Positions 44,558 to 52,942 of a stretch of 64,000 bases of DNA are shown in pieces. The translations under genes and the position numbers were made by a program. Location: the NCBI GenBank assembly GCA_014695255.1, contig JACJNX010000077.1, positions 248,001 through 312,000 of the forward strand, read 5' to 3'. The notes below the pieces were generated by a model, which was not told where the DNA came from, searched no databases, and saw nothing but the letters and a program-made list of their open reading frames with translations. The first letter of the stretch is position 1. Every line of letters begins with the position of its first letter. The stretch is from Cyanobacteria bacterium FACHB-63. Lineage in GTDB: Bacteria; Cyanobacteriota; Cyanobacteriia; Leptolyngbyales; Leptolyngbyaceae.

Positions 44558-46732
44558 TCAATTGCGATCGCTCATCACTACCGTTTCTGGCGCAGATGCA
44601 GTAAACAGCCACTCTTTGGCATCATTCATCAAGGCATCTTCCACACTGCGCGGTAATTGCACCTCAGCGCCGTTCACTACTGCACCAAGTAGGCGTAGAT
44701 TCGAGGTTTCAGTCAATTGGTCGATCGCTTCTTCAAGTAAGCTTTGTTGCGTCACCCCCGGACGAGTTACCAACACCATGCCATCGGTCAACGGCTCTAG
44801 CAAAAGCGCATCATTACATTGGCTCAAAGGTGGCGAATCTAAAATTACTAGGTCAAACCGACCCCTTGCATCTTCGAGTAACCGACGGAGTTCGCTTGAT
44901 TCTAATAGCGATGCGGCAGACGATTGCGGCCCCGGACTGGGCACAACATACAGGTTTTCGACATCGGGAGCGAGGCGAATACAATCGCTGATGTCGCCAA
45001 AATACCGCAGTGGCTCTAACTGGCTATCTGGATCAGGCGTAAGATTCATTTGGTAAGCCGCAGAAGGCGATCGCAAATCCGCTTCAATCAGCAATGTCCG
45101 CTTTCCTGCCCGTGCCGAAGCGATCGCTAAGTTATACGCTGTGACTGTTTTTCCTTCATTCTCGATCGTGCTAATGATCATAATGACGCGCAGATCTTTG
45201 GTTTCAGTCAGTCGAAGATTACTGCGGAACCGCTCGTAATATTCTGCATAAGGCGAATTGGGCTTTACTAAAATCGGGGACTGTCCCGGAATAAAAGATT
45301 TGACTTGCGGCAGAATGCCTAAAATTGCCACATCGCGCTGCCGAATCAATTCGCGCAAATCTTCATCCGTGTAGACTGTGCTTTCGAGCATATCGAGCAA
45401 GAAAATCACCCCTGCTCCCACAACTAAACCGACGATCGCGCCAACTGCGAGCGTAATCGGAATGCTTTTCGGTGCTTTTACACTTGCAGGAGCGACAGAC
45501 GGCGCTTGCGCCACACCCAAGCTACTGACAATTTCGACTTCGGCTGCTTTCGCATCGACTAGCTTCTGCTGTATCTGGTCATAGAGACTCTTTTGACGTT
45601 TGACTTGATCTTCCAGTCTGGTGCGCTCTAGCTGCTTGTTGGGAATAGTGGAAAACTGTTGTCGCAGCGCTTGCTCCGATCGCAAACTTGATACGACCTG
45701 CTGCTGTAGCGATTCCTGCTGAGTTTTGAGATTGACCAGCGTATTTGCCAGTTGCTGTCTGGCTGGATCAAGATTGCTATCTTGGCGCACATTGGCGACA
45801 AACGGAGCAACCTGACCATTGCCACCAATCACTTCTGCCGCTCGCTTGCGGATTTCTTCTTCGTAGGCTTGCTGTTGTTTTCGGAGCGTGATTACTTGAG
45901 GATGCTCAGGACGCAGATCTTTGAGTAAGACCGTCATTTGCGACTCGATTTGCTGAAGCTGAGCCCGTAAACTTGCAATGATCGGATCAGCGCTCAGGGC
46001 TGAAGACACATACGCTTGGTTTGGATCAAGTCCTAATTTTCGCTGAATGCTGCTAATTTGGGCGTTAATGCCGTCTAGCTGTAGTTTCAGTTGTTGCTGT
46101 TGTTGCTGACTGCTGGCGATCGACTTAATGATGTTGCCATCTTGAGCGGCAAAGAGTTGCGGACCTTCGGTGCGATCGTATCGCATCAAGATGCTCTCAG
46201 CTTTTGCGAGATCTTGCCGGACACTGGGCAAGCGCTGTTCGATCGCGCTGATAATTGCTCTGAGTCGAGCTGAATTGTTCAATCGGCTTTGCTCAATCAA
46301 TCGACTAGAGAGCAGTGCCATCACCTCGCCGACCCGCTTTTGGTCTCCATCTTTGTAGGTGAGCTGGATTTCTGCTTTTGCCGCATTTGGATCTTTTGGA
46401 TCACCCCCTCCTTTGATCTGGATCGTTGCTGCTTTTTCTAACCGATCGGGCTTGATGCCGACCTCTTTTGCGACTGCTTCGATCACTTCCGGCGTGAGTA
46501 ACGTGCTTTTTGTAAAGGTTTCGACGGGTTGACGCACCTGAGAGCCGATCGCCGAAAAAGTAATAGGCGGTGCGTTTGCCACGAGTCGAGCCTCGCCCAA
46601 GAAATCGATCGGCGGATCGGGCTGAATGGCAACGACTCCGCCTGCACCTAGACCCGCAACCACACCCGCAGGAATCAGCCATTTATAGCGATTTACCGCA
46701 AGTAAATACCGTTTGACGATCGGTGGAACCAT
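44558..46732 (-). CDS. Wzc-like polysaccharide co-polymerase / tyrosine-kinase-type ATPase
   Basis: 724 residues. The Wzz region at the start has a transmembrane helix (WLIPAGVVAGLGAGGVVAI). A long periplasmic coiled coil follows (about 140-400), then a second helix (ITLAVGAIVGLVVGAGVIFLL near 430), and a cytoplasmic BY-kinase/ParA-like ATPase (about 500-710) with STIENEGKT (Walker A), LLIEADLRSPS (A') and LVILDSPPLS (B). A Tyr-rich autophosphorylation tail is missing: the protein ends APETVVMSDRN. It works with the Wza protein to export capsule or exopolysaccharide, 55 bases after it. Confidence 0.88.
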   Translation of the reverse strand: MVPPIVKRYLLAVNRYKWLIPAGVVAGLGAGGVVAIQPDPPIDFLGEARLVANAPPITFSAIGSQVRQPVETFTKSTLLTPEVIEAVAKEVGIKPDRLEKAATIQIKGGGDPKDPNAAKAEIQLTYKDGDQKRVGEVMALLSSRLIEQSRLNNSARLRAIISAIEQRLPSVRQDLAKAESILMRYDRTEGPQLFAAQDGNIIKSIASSQQQQQQLKLQLDGINAQISSIQRKLGLDPNQAYVSSALSADPIIASLRAQLQQIESQMTVLLKDLRPEHPQVITLRKQQQAYEEEIRKRAAEVIGGNGQVAPFVANVRQDSNLDPARQQLANTLVNLKTQQESLQQQVVSSLRSEQALRQQFSTIPNKQLERTRLEDQVKRQKSLYDQIQQKLVDAKAAEVEIVSSLGVAQAPSVAPASVKAPKSIPITLAVGAIVGLVVGAGVIFLLDMLESTVYTDEDLRELIRQRDVAILGILPQVKSFIPGQSPILVKPNSPYAEYYERFRSNLRLTETKDLRVIMIISTIENEGKTVTAYNLAIASARAGKRTLLIEADLRSPSAAYQMNLTPDPDSQLEPLRYFGDISDCIRLAPDVENLYVVPSPGPQSSAASLLESSELRRLLEDARGRFDLVILDSPPLSQCNDALLLEPLTDGMVLVTRPGVTQQSLLEEAIDQLTETSNLRLLGAVVNGAEVQLPRSVEDALMNDAKEWLFTASAPETVVMSDRN

Positions 46733-46756
46733 AACAAAGCCCTGTTAACACTAAAG

Positions 46757-46795
46757 GTTATCGATTCAAAAGTTATCGATTCAAAAGTTATCGAT
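46757..46795. repeat. 15-bp tandem repeat across the Wza stop
   Basis: GTTATCGATTCAAAA is repeated twice and partly a third time (46757-46771, 46772-46786, 46787-46795), covering the Wza stop and the gap before Wzc. A strand-slippage origin is likely. Confidence 0.8.
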
Positions 46796-48029
46796 CCCCG
46801 TTGCCCCCAGTTGGACCAAACAGCGTATCGGAACTGTTCCTCAGCTCCCGGAAAAAGAGCAAGAAGCCTAAAACGTCGCGGAACGGTTGGGTAAAGGTAT
46901 TGAGCGCATAAGTAATTCTGCCAACGAGATTACGCCCAAGAACAATCACGTCATTATCTTCGAGGGCAACGTTTTGAGCCATATTGCCCCTTAGAATGCT
47001 GCGAGCATCAATCTCGCGAGTCACTGCTTTTTTCTGAACCGGATCAAACCGAATCAGCGCCACTCGACGTAGATTTACGGTGTCCGGTCCGGGTCTTGCG
47101 GCAGTGAGGGCATCTAGAAAAGTGCTACCGTTGGGCAGCGTTAGCGTTCCGAGGCCATTGTTTGCGTAGCTCAATAGCCGAATGTTGATTTGCGGTTTGG
47201 CTAACGTCGATCGTGCCATCAGGGTGCGATCGTAGGTCTGATCCTGTACTGCAAGCTTGGGGATGACCACAACATCGCCGTCCTGTAGCTTCAAATCCGG
47301 TAGCGCCGCTCCCTCTTGTAAAGGAGTGACTAAATCTAGCTTCTCTTCGAGAACCGAGCCATCGGATAAAAGCCGTTTGACCTGTACCGATCGCAAGTCT
47401 GCCTGCCCAGTCGCGCCGCCTGCAAGTAATAAAGCGGCGGACGCACGCGGTAGGGCGAGCGTATAAAGACCCGGACGCGCAATCTCGCCTGTTACGGTGA
47501 CGAGAACGGGGCGTTGATTGGTGAGCGCCACAAAGACAACTGGATTAATTACAAAACGATTCACCCCTTCCCGGATGCGTTCTTGAGCTTGAGCGATCGT
47601 CAATCCTTGCAGCGGCACTTTACCAAGCAACGGGGCGGTAATATTGCCCTCTTGATCGATCGTCGCTTGGAAATTCAGATCGGCAAATCGCTGCACCTGC
47701 ACAGAAACGGTATCTCCTGCCCCCAAGCGGTAAAGACTAAACGTTTTGACAGGCGGAACGGTTGGCGCTTGTGCATTCGGCGCTTGTGCAGGAACAGAGG
47801 GCATTGCCGATTCTCGCAGTTTTTGCCGCGCCTGTTCGATGATTTCCAGCGGGGAGGGGCGTATCGGCAAAGGAGCAGAGGGCTGAGCAGGCACAGCAGG
47901 ATCGGACGCAACCGCGCTTCGGGCACTCAACCAAATTGACAGAGCAGGAGTGACAGAGTATACACCCGTCATCAGCAGCGAAGTGATCCAGCCGCGTGAA
48001 TTCGGGAGGTGTAATTTAACTAGAGGCAT
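46788..48029 (-). CDS. Wza-like polysaccharide export protein
   Basis: About 413 residues from the Met at 48029. A signal-anchor like segment (ITSLLMTGVYSVTPALSIWLSARSA) is followed by the Poly_export domain: FSLYRLGAGDTVSVQVQRF near 95, GNITAPLLGKVPLQGLTIAQAQERI and SLBB domains (PVLVTVTGEIARPGLYTL; DGDVVVIPKL). It forms the periplasmic/outer-membrane export channel. No lipobox is apparent. It partners with the Wzc gene downstream and follows the exosortase genes in the same operon. Confidence 0.9.
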   Translation of the reverse strand: MPLVKLHLPNSRGWITSLLMTGVYSVTPALSIWLSARSAVASDPAVPAQPSAPLPIRPSPLEIIEQARQKLRESAMPSVPAQAPNAQAPTVPPVKTFSLYRLGAGDTVSVQVQRFADLNFQATIDQEGNITAPLLGKVPLQGLTIAQAQERIREGVNRFVINPVVFVALTNQRPVLVTVTGEIARPGLYTLALPRASAALLLAGGATGQADLRSVQVKRLLSDGSVLEEKLDLVTPLQEGAALPDLKLQDGDVVVIPKLAVQDQTYDRTLMARSTLAKPQINIRLLSYANNGLGTLTLPNGSTFLDALTAARPGPDTVNLRRVALIRFDPVQKKAVTREIDARSILRGNMAQNVALEDNDVIVLGRNLVGRITYALNTFTQPFRDVLGFLLFFRELRNSSDTLFGPTGGNGDR

Positions 48030-48116
48030 GGGACAGCAATTCGTGTTGCGATCGTGCTCATTGTAGTGAGATGCACCCATCTGACATCCGAGTTTTCCGC
48101 GTCGGTCTGCCCAAAT

Positions 48117-48797
48117 TTATCGGTTTGAGCGCAAAATCTGATTCGTCAAGGTGGATTGTACGGTTTGTACCAGCGGTTCGAGCTTGCTGCGATGGGGTTC
48201 AATGTCTTCGAGCGGCTCGATCGGTAATATCACGCTGACTGCCACCCAAGCCGCTCTCCGGTTCTGCCATTGGGCGAGGCGATCGCGGATAAACCACTGA
48301 ATTGGAGCTGGATGCCCACCGTCTTCCCAGGCATACCAACGCATCACAGCATAGGTCTGCCTCGGTGTCCACGCCCGCAGAAACTCAACCGTGGTCGAAT
48401 GGGTTTGAATTTGGCGATGGGAATCGGTTTTCCAGCGCTGGAAGCCATCGAGATCTGTCCATTCGACTTGCGGTTGCGCGATCGATTTCGTCTGCGGCAG
48501 AAATAGAACTGTTGCGATCGTTTGGGTTGCGTCCTGAATTTCCTGGCGCATCCACTTGTGTTCACCGATTTCGGTCGTTTGTTTAGCGATCGTTTGCCAG
48601 CCTGAAAGCTCGATTCCGACTTTTTTCAGCGCTTTCAAGTCGTCGAGTACGGCAACCTTGGGTGGAGATGTCCATCGCCATTGTCCACCTGAGAGATATC
48701 CAGGGAATGCGCCGACACAAACAAATCCGCTCAACATCAGCAACAAGACAATTTTTGGCAGATTGAGTCGGAGTGACTTAGACAAAAAAGACAGCAT
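48117..48797 (-). CDS. Cyanoexosortase B system-associated protein
   Basis: About 226 residues from the ATG at 48797, which overlaps the exosortase stop by one base. One N-terminal membrane helix (LPKIVLLLMLSGFVCVGAF) is followed by a periplasmic-side domain with SGWQTIAKQTTEIGEHKWM and RAWTPRQTYAVMRWYAWEDG. This is the accessory protein encoded next to cyanoexosortase B (EpsI-like). It is required or supportive in exosortase-linked polysaccharide and protein export; its mechanism is unknown. Confidence 0.82.
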   Translation of the reverse strand: MLSFLSKSLRLNLPKIVLLLMLSGFVCVGAFPGYLSGGQWRWTSPPKVAVLDDLKALKKVGIELSGWQTIAKQTTEIGEHKWMRQEIQDATQTIATVLFLPQTKSIAQPQVEWTDLDGFQRWKTDSHRQIQTHSTTVEFLRAWTPRQTYAVMRWYAWEDGGHPAPIQWFIRDRLAQWQNRRAAWVAVSVILPIEPLEDIEPHRSKLEPLVQTVQSTLTNQILRSNR

Positions 48798-49678
48798 CAA
48801 GATTCGGGGCTGGATGGTGCGAAAAGCTTTTCCATCTGGTTTGACAGCACTATTAGTAAGCCCAGCATTGCTGCAGAGTAGACATCTCCGCCCCAACCAT
48901 CATGCAGGAGATGAAATACGGCTTCTTGTCCTGTGCCGTGGAAGAACGTAAGCAATGTATTTCGGATAATGTTAGCGGTGACGCTGATGAAAACGGTTCC
49001 AATCATGAAAGTAATACAGAAGGAACGCGATCGCAGATTGTTTGTCCAATACAGCAGCATCAGCCCCACATATAAGCTAGTGAACAGCATCTTTAATCCG
49101 GCGCAATAAGGTGCAACCTCGACCAGACGATTGTTCACAAACAGATAAATATTCTCTACCCGCACAGCCATTCCGAACTGATTTAAGATAAAGCCTGCTG
49201 TTCCTGCGATAAAGCTCTGAAGCGGCATTGTGTAAGGGGCAAGTAGGTAAGGAATTTCGTTTGGCGTTGCGAGAAAGACAAGCAAGAGAGCAAAAGCTTG
49301 CAAACTTAAGCCAGGCAATCCTTTGAGCCAGAGACAACCGCCAGTGAGCAGAATCGGAAACGACAAGTTAACCGGATCAGGCAGTCCACTGAGATAAAAC
49401 AGTCCTGCAATTAGCAATAATCCAAGACCGACAAGCCTAGCTGATCCCACTTCATCCGAAAGCCGTACCCAGCGCTTGCGGTTATACCAAGCAATATTGG
49501 CAGCAAACGGCAGTCCGATTATCCCGTGACTGAAGTATTCGTGTTCGGTGCTGATCGATTTTCTGATCCAGCCGTCATACCAGTGAACCAACAACGGAGC
49601 ATATAACACCGCGGTTAATCCCAGTAGGACAATATCGCTCCAGTAGCGATCGAGAAATGACAAGCGCCGAATTTGCAT
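48797..49678 (-). CDS. crtB: Cyanoexosortase B
   Basis: A 293-residue polytopic membrane cysteine transpeptidase-like protein. The catalytic Cys192 (APYCAGL), Arg239 (NIIRNTL) and His259 (HDGWGG) of exosortases are all present, with about seven to eight hydrophobic helices. Exosortases act on PEP-CTERM-tagged proteins and are always linked to exopolysaccharide clusters. Here the accessory protein, Wza and Wzc follow, and an aminotransferase precedes. No PEP-CTERM substrate is found in the window, so substrates would be elsewhere. The symbol follows the convention for this exosortase subtype and differs from phytoene synthase crtB. Confidence 0.88.
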   Translation of the reverse strand: MQIRRLSFLDRYWSDIVLLGLTAVLYAPLLVHWYDGWIRKSISTEHEYFSHGIIGLPFAANIAWYNRKRWVRLSDEVGSARLVGLGLLLIAGLFYLSGLPDPVNLSFPILLTGGCLWLKGLPGLSLQAFALLLVFLATPNEIPYLLAPYTMPLQSFIAGTAGFILNQFGMAVRVENIYLFVNNRLVEVAPYCAGLKMLFTSLYVGLMLLYWTNNLRSRSFCITFMIGTVFISVTANIIRNTLLTFFHGTGQEAVFHLLHDGWGGDVYSAAMLGLLIVLSNQMEKLFAPSSPES

Positions 49679-49681
49679 AAC

Positions 49682-50863
49682 TTAAGCTGAAATCTGAACA
49701 ACATTAGAAGCCGCAGGAGCCGCAAGACTCTCTTCGATCGTGCCGACGACTTGGATCACTTGCGCCTCAGTTAGACCGGGATACATCGGCAGTGAAAGGA
49801 TCTCTTGACATAACCTTTCAGAAACCGGGAAATCTCCTTCTCGATAGCCCAGATGTTTGAATGCAGGCTGCAAATGACAGGGTAAGGGATAGTGAATTCC
49901 CGCCTGAACGCCCTGAGCTTCGAGGCGTTCTTGTAGAACCGCGCGATCGACCAATCCCGCTTCCGACTGCATCACGCGCAGAACATAGAGATGATAAACA
50001 TGACCTTTACCGCTCTGGTTTTGAATCGGAACCAGTCCGCGTGAATGCAGGGGATAGAGCAGTGCATTATATTGTTCTGCAATCTGAAATCGATCGCGGT
50101 TCCAATGTTGGAGATAAGGCAGCTTTACGTTCAAAACCGCAGCTTGGATCGAGTCTAAGCGGCTGTTCGTTCCAAACTCCGTATGAAAATACTTGCGGGG
50201 AGCGCCATAGTTTCTGAGCGATCGCATCTTTGTCGCGATCGCTTCGTCTTTGGTGACGACCATGCCTCCGTCGCCCAACGCCCCTAAATTCTTACTGGGA
50301 TAAAAACTAAATGCCGCCGCAAGCCCGATCGAGCCGGCTCGAACTCCCTCGCACTCTGCCAGGTGCGCCTGTGCTGCATCTTCAAAAATCACTAATTCGT
50401 AGGTATCGGCTAAATCTCTTAACCGACTGGGGGAAACCATCTGTCCATAAAGGTGGACAGGAACGATCGCTCTAGTCCGGGGTGTAACGGCTCGCTCTGC
50501 CGCCGCTAAATCGATCAGCGCCGTTCTTGGATCGCAATCGACCAGAACGGGGGTCGCTCCACAGCGCAACACTCCAATCAGGGTCGCGACAAAGGTATTC
50601 GCAGGCAGAAGCACCTCATCGCCCTTTCGGATACCACAGGCTTGCAGTCCTAGCGCGATCGCATCGGTTCCACAGGCAACTCCAACCCCATGCGCGACTC
50701 GACACGCTTTTGCAAACGCCTGCTCAAACTCTTTTACCGCTTGCCCCACAATGTAATCCCCTCGCTCAAGCACGGTATGAATGGCTTGTTCGATTTGGGA
50801 CTGAATCGGTTGGTGTTGAAGCGTGAGATCGACAAATGGAACGGTAGGAGAGATGCTCTGCAT
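49682..50863 (-). CDS. DegT/DnrJ/EryC1/StrS sugar aminotransferase
   Basis: A 393-residue PLP enzyme of the sugar-aminotransferase family. The PLP lysine is in SFYPSKNLGALGDGG (near 194), with substrate and cofactor features GVGVACGTDAIALGLQACGI and VDLTLQHQPI. It makes an amino sugar nucleotide (for example a 3- or 4-amino-deoxyhexose) for a polysaccharide. It begins the export operon, four bases before the exosortase gene, so amino sugars in the exported polymer are likely. The epimerase or dehydratase genes needed to feed it are not nearby. Confidence 0.9.
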   Translation of the reverse strand: MQSISPTVPFVDLTLQHQPIQSQIEQAIHTVLERGDYIVGQAVKEFEQAFAKACRVAHGVGVACGTDAIALGLQACGIRKGDEVLLPANTFVATLIGVLRCGATPVLVDCDPRTALIDLAAAERAVTPRTRAIVPVHLYGQMVSPSRLRDLADTYELVIFEDAAQAHLAECEGVRAGSIGLAAAFSFYPSKNLGALGDGGMVVTKDEAIATKMRSLRNYGAPRKYFHTEFGTNSRLDSIQAAVLNVKLPYLQHWNRDRFQIAEQYNALLYPLHSRGLVPIQNQSGKGHVYHLYVLRVMQSEAGLVDRAVLQERLEAQGVQAGIHYPLPCHLQPAFKHLGYREGDFPVSERLCQEILSLPMYPGLTEAQVIQVVGTIEESLAAPAASNVVQISA

Positions 50864-50924
50864 ACTAAAGCTGCCAGATGGATGAGCAAGCCGAGTAGAA
50901 ACCCCAGGGAATCTAAAAGTCGTT

Positions 50925-50958
50925 GCGCTTCATAAGATCTGTCACTCTTATGAAGCGC
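50925..50958. repeat. 12-bp perfect inverted repeat
   Basis: GCGCTTCATAAG and CTTATGAAGCGC flank a 10-base loop. It lies upstream of the aminotransferase start and downstream of the DUF3611 gene, so it might end the DUF3611 transcript or be an operator for the export operon. No T-run follows. Confidence 0.6.
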
Positions 50959-51041
50959 CAAATTTCGAGTTCTGTCTGGTTCAGAGTACCCAAGGAAAAT
51001 CACTTCGATGCAGACGAGATCTGAAGAAAAGGTAAAGCTTG

Positions 51042-51671
51042 CTACTGGCGATGCAGCCAATTGACGGTTGCAACTGAGGCGATCGTGCCCAAAAAGTGCG
51101 CCGTAACTCCGATTACGTTTGACATTGCCACGAAGACATCCAGTGGACGAATAATCCGGCTGGGGTCATAAATGGCAACTCCTTGAGGTTGGGAAATCGC
51201 CTTCGACAGCAGGACTCCTAAAGTTGTACCGCTACCTAAGATAGTGAACGCCATGCCGAGAAATCCAGCAATGATGCCAAGTCGTAGCACTTGCATCACG
51301 TCGCTTTTTTTGGGATGGCGCTCTGCGCTCGGATGCCGAAGTCGCCGCGCAAATAAAGTGTGCCGAAACGCTAGAAAAGCCGTAAATAGTAACGTGGCAA
51401 TGCCGCAGACTGCCCAAAAAATGCCAATTCCAAGTCCCGGTGTTGTGACGCTGCCGAAGTTATCTACCGGTGCGCCCGGAGCGATAAAAGTCGCTGCGGC
51501 TTGATTGAAACTTCGTCCTGCGATCGCAAAGAGCAACAGGACTGAGGCGACGATCGCTAATCCAAGCTGTATGACCACGCCTAGCCATCCGATTAAGCGT
51601 AGGACTTTACCAATCTGCCTGAGCTTATGAGCATTGTCTTCGATCGTAGGGGGTTGCGTGGTGGGCTGCAT
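51042..51671 (-). CDS. DUF3611 family membrane protein
   Basis: 209 residues with about four transmembrane segments, beginning KLRQIGKVLRLIGWLGVVIQLGLA and later GIGIFWAVCGIATLLFTAFLAFRHTLFARRLR (split) and FVAMSNVIGVTAHFLGTIASV. This matches the DUF3611 family of cyanobacteria and chloroplasts, of unknown function. It is a single gene; the MerR gene lies on the same strand 83 bases upstream. Confidence 0.8.
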   Translation of the reverse strand: MQPTTQPPTIEDNAHKLRQIGKVLRLIGWLGVVIQLGLAIVASVLLLFAIAGRSFNQAAATFIAPGAPVDNFGSVTTPGLGIGIFWAVCGIATLLFTAFLAFRHTLFARRLRHPSAERHPKKSDVMQVLRLGIIAGFLGMAFTILGSGTTLGVLLSKAISQPQGVAIYDPSRIIRPLDVFVAMSNVIGVTAHFLGTIASVATVNWLHRQ

Positions 51672-51754
51672 TTTGCTCTCCTTTGACTTGCTTCTAGTTC
51701 ACACGCTAGGCAAGAGGAGTAGGCTTAACGACTCTCTCTAGAACGATCTATCGG

Positions 51755-52174
51755 TCAATTCATCTCTGCTTCAAGGTTGGGGCAAATCTTGGTGTGGATT
51801 AGCTCTGGTGCGGGTTGCTCTTGCCATTGAGAGAGAACGCTTTGCAGTTCAGCCCGGAGCGTGTGGAGTTGTTCGATTTGCGCGGTGATTTGAGCCACTT
51901 TGTCTTCGATTTGTTCTTTGACTTTTTCGCAAGGCAAAATTCCCTGATCGTGTACCGCCAAAATTTCTTTCACCTCAATCAAGCTCAATCCTAGAGACTG
52001 CGCTCTTTTGATAAAAGCAAGCCGCTCAATCACTTGCGGCATAAATAAGCGGTAGCCGGACTGCGATCGCTCGACGGTCGGTGTGAGCAGTCCGATATCG
52101 TCGTAATAGCGAATTGTTTTTACAGGTAAACCGCTTTTTGCGGCAGCTTCACCGATTTTCAGAATAGAACTCAT
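51755..52174 (-). CDS. MerR-family transcriptional regulator
   Basis: 139 residues. The winged helix-turn-helix IGEAAAKSGLPVKTIRYYDDIGLL starts at about residue 6. The dimerization helix (about 85-125) follows a Cys in GILPCEKVKEQI, and the C-terminus has a second Cys (KICPNLEAEMN), a spacing compatible with metal or redox sensing as in CueR/ZntR relatives. The target is not shown. It follows a small gene on the same strand by three bases and would autoregulate its promoter. Confidence 0.85.
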   Translation of the reverse strand: MSSILKIGEAAAKSGLPVKTIRYYDDIGLLTPTVERSQSGYRLFMPQVIERLAFIKRAQSLGLSLIEVKEILAVHDQGILPCEKVKEQIEDKVAQITAQIEQLHTLRAELQSVLSQWQEQPAPELIHTKICPNLEAEMN

Positions 52175-52177
52175 GGT

Positions 52178-52483
52178 TTAGCGGGGCTTTTTAGGCTTCG
52201 ATAAAGGAGGGAGCGATCGCGCAGATGAGGTTTCAGGTAGAGCGCGAACGGGGACTTGTCCGGGTCGAGAAGGGGTGACTCGAACGGGTTCAGGTCGTCG
52301 AGACAGCGACCACCAGCGGAGAATGAGCGCGATCGTTACGGTGCTGAATCCAAACACGATGAGCGAAGTGCGTTGATCGATGCCGCCGATCGCAACGTTC
52401 ATCATGCCTGCGGTGAGAATAAAGGCAGAAATGGGTTCTTTGCGATAAATCGTTCTGAGAACGTGAAACCATAGAGCATTCAT
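52178..52483 (-). CDS. Small membrane protein upstream of the MerR gene
   Basis: 101 residues: two hydrophobic segments (PISAFILTAGMMNVAIGGI and LIVFGFSTVTIALILRW) then a basic, Pro-rich cytoplasmic tail (about 60-101). I recognise no family. The three-base gap to the MerR gene suggests one transcript, so it might act in the same response. Confidence 0.65.
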   Translation of the reverse strand: MNALWFHVLRTIYRKEPISAFILTAGMMNVAIGGIDQRTSLIVFGFSTVTIALILRWWSLSRRPEPVRVTPSRPGQVPVRALPETSSARSLPPLSKPKKPR

Positions 52484-52616
52484 AGCGTTTTCCGGGTTGC
52501 GCTTTTCTTTATTTTAAAGCGATCGACTGAGAGACGGTAGAATCCCTCAGTCTTGCTCTGAATTTATTCTTAATAGGCTGAATTTTAGCTAAGATTTCAG
52601 CAAAACTCCAAAATTT

Positions 52617-52787
52617 CTAAATCAGACCTAACCAGGTCAACAGCCCTTGTCCGGTGACGTATTCTACAACCAGCGTCGCGACAAATCCAATCATCGCTGC
52701 ACGTCCGTTCAATCGTTCTGCGTAATCGTTAAAGCCGAACTTTGGATTCTCTAGCTTAGGAGTTGTGGTGGGTTGAATTTGGGTCAT
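52617..52787 (-). CDS. High-light-inducible protein (HLIP)
   Basis: 56 residues from the Met at 52787. One transmembrane helix holds the chlorophyll-binding motif ERLNGRAAMIGF, typical of single-helix CAB/ELIP/HLIP proteins of cyanobacteria, preceded by NPKFGFNDYA. HLIPs bind chlorophyll and carotenoid and quench excitation during photosystem assembly or high light. It is monocistronic by position, close to the MerR operon but separately promoted. Confidence 0.93.
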   Translation of the reverse strand: MTQIQPTTTPKLENPKFGFNDYAERLNGRAAMIGFVATLVVEYVTGQGLLTWLGLI

Positions 52788-52942
52788 GATCAAAAAGCCT
52801 CTGCTTAACATGGAGTGCAAACCCGTTTAGAAAGCGGATCTAAACAGTTCTTCATCTTATTCTAAACTCGTCGTGCAGTGGACTACGATTCACATGGAGA
52901 TTGCCGACTAAGCTATAAATAGCTTGTCGATCGAGGTTGGTC

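Noticed and set aside
48797-49678. Reading the symbol crtB as phytoene synthase.
   Set aside because: The protein has exosortase residues Cys192, Arg239 and His259 and membrane helices, and no prenyltransferase motif.
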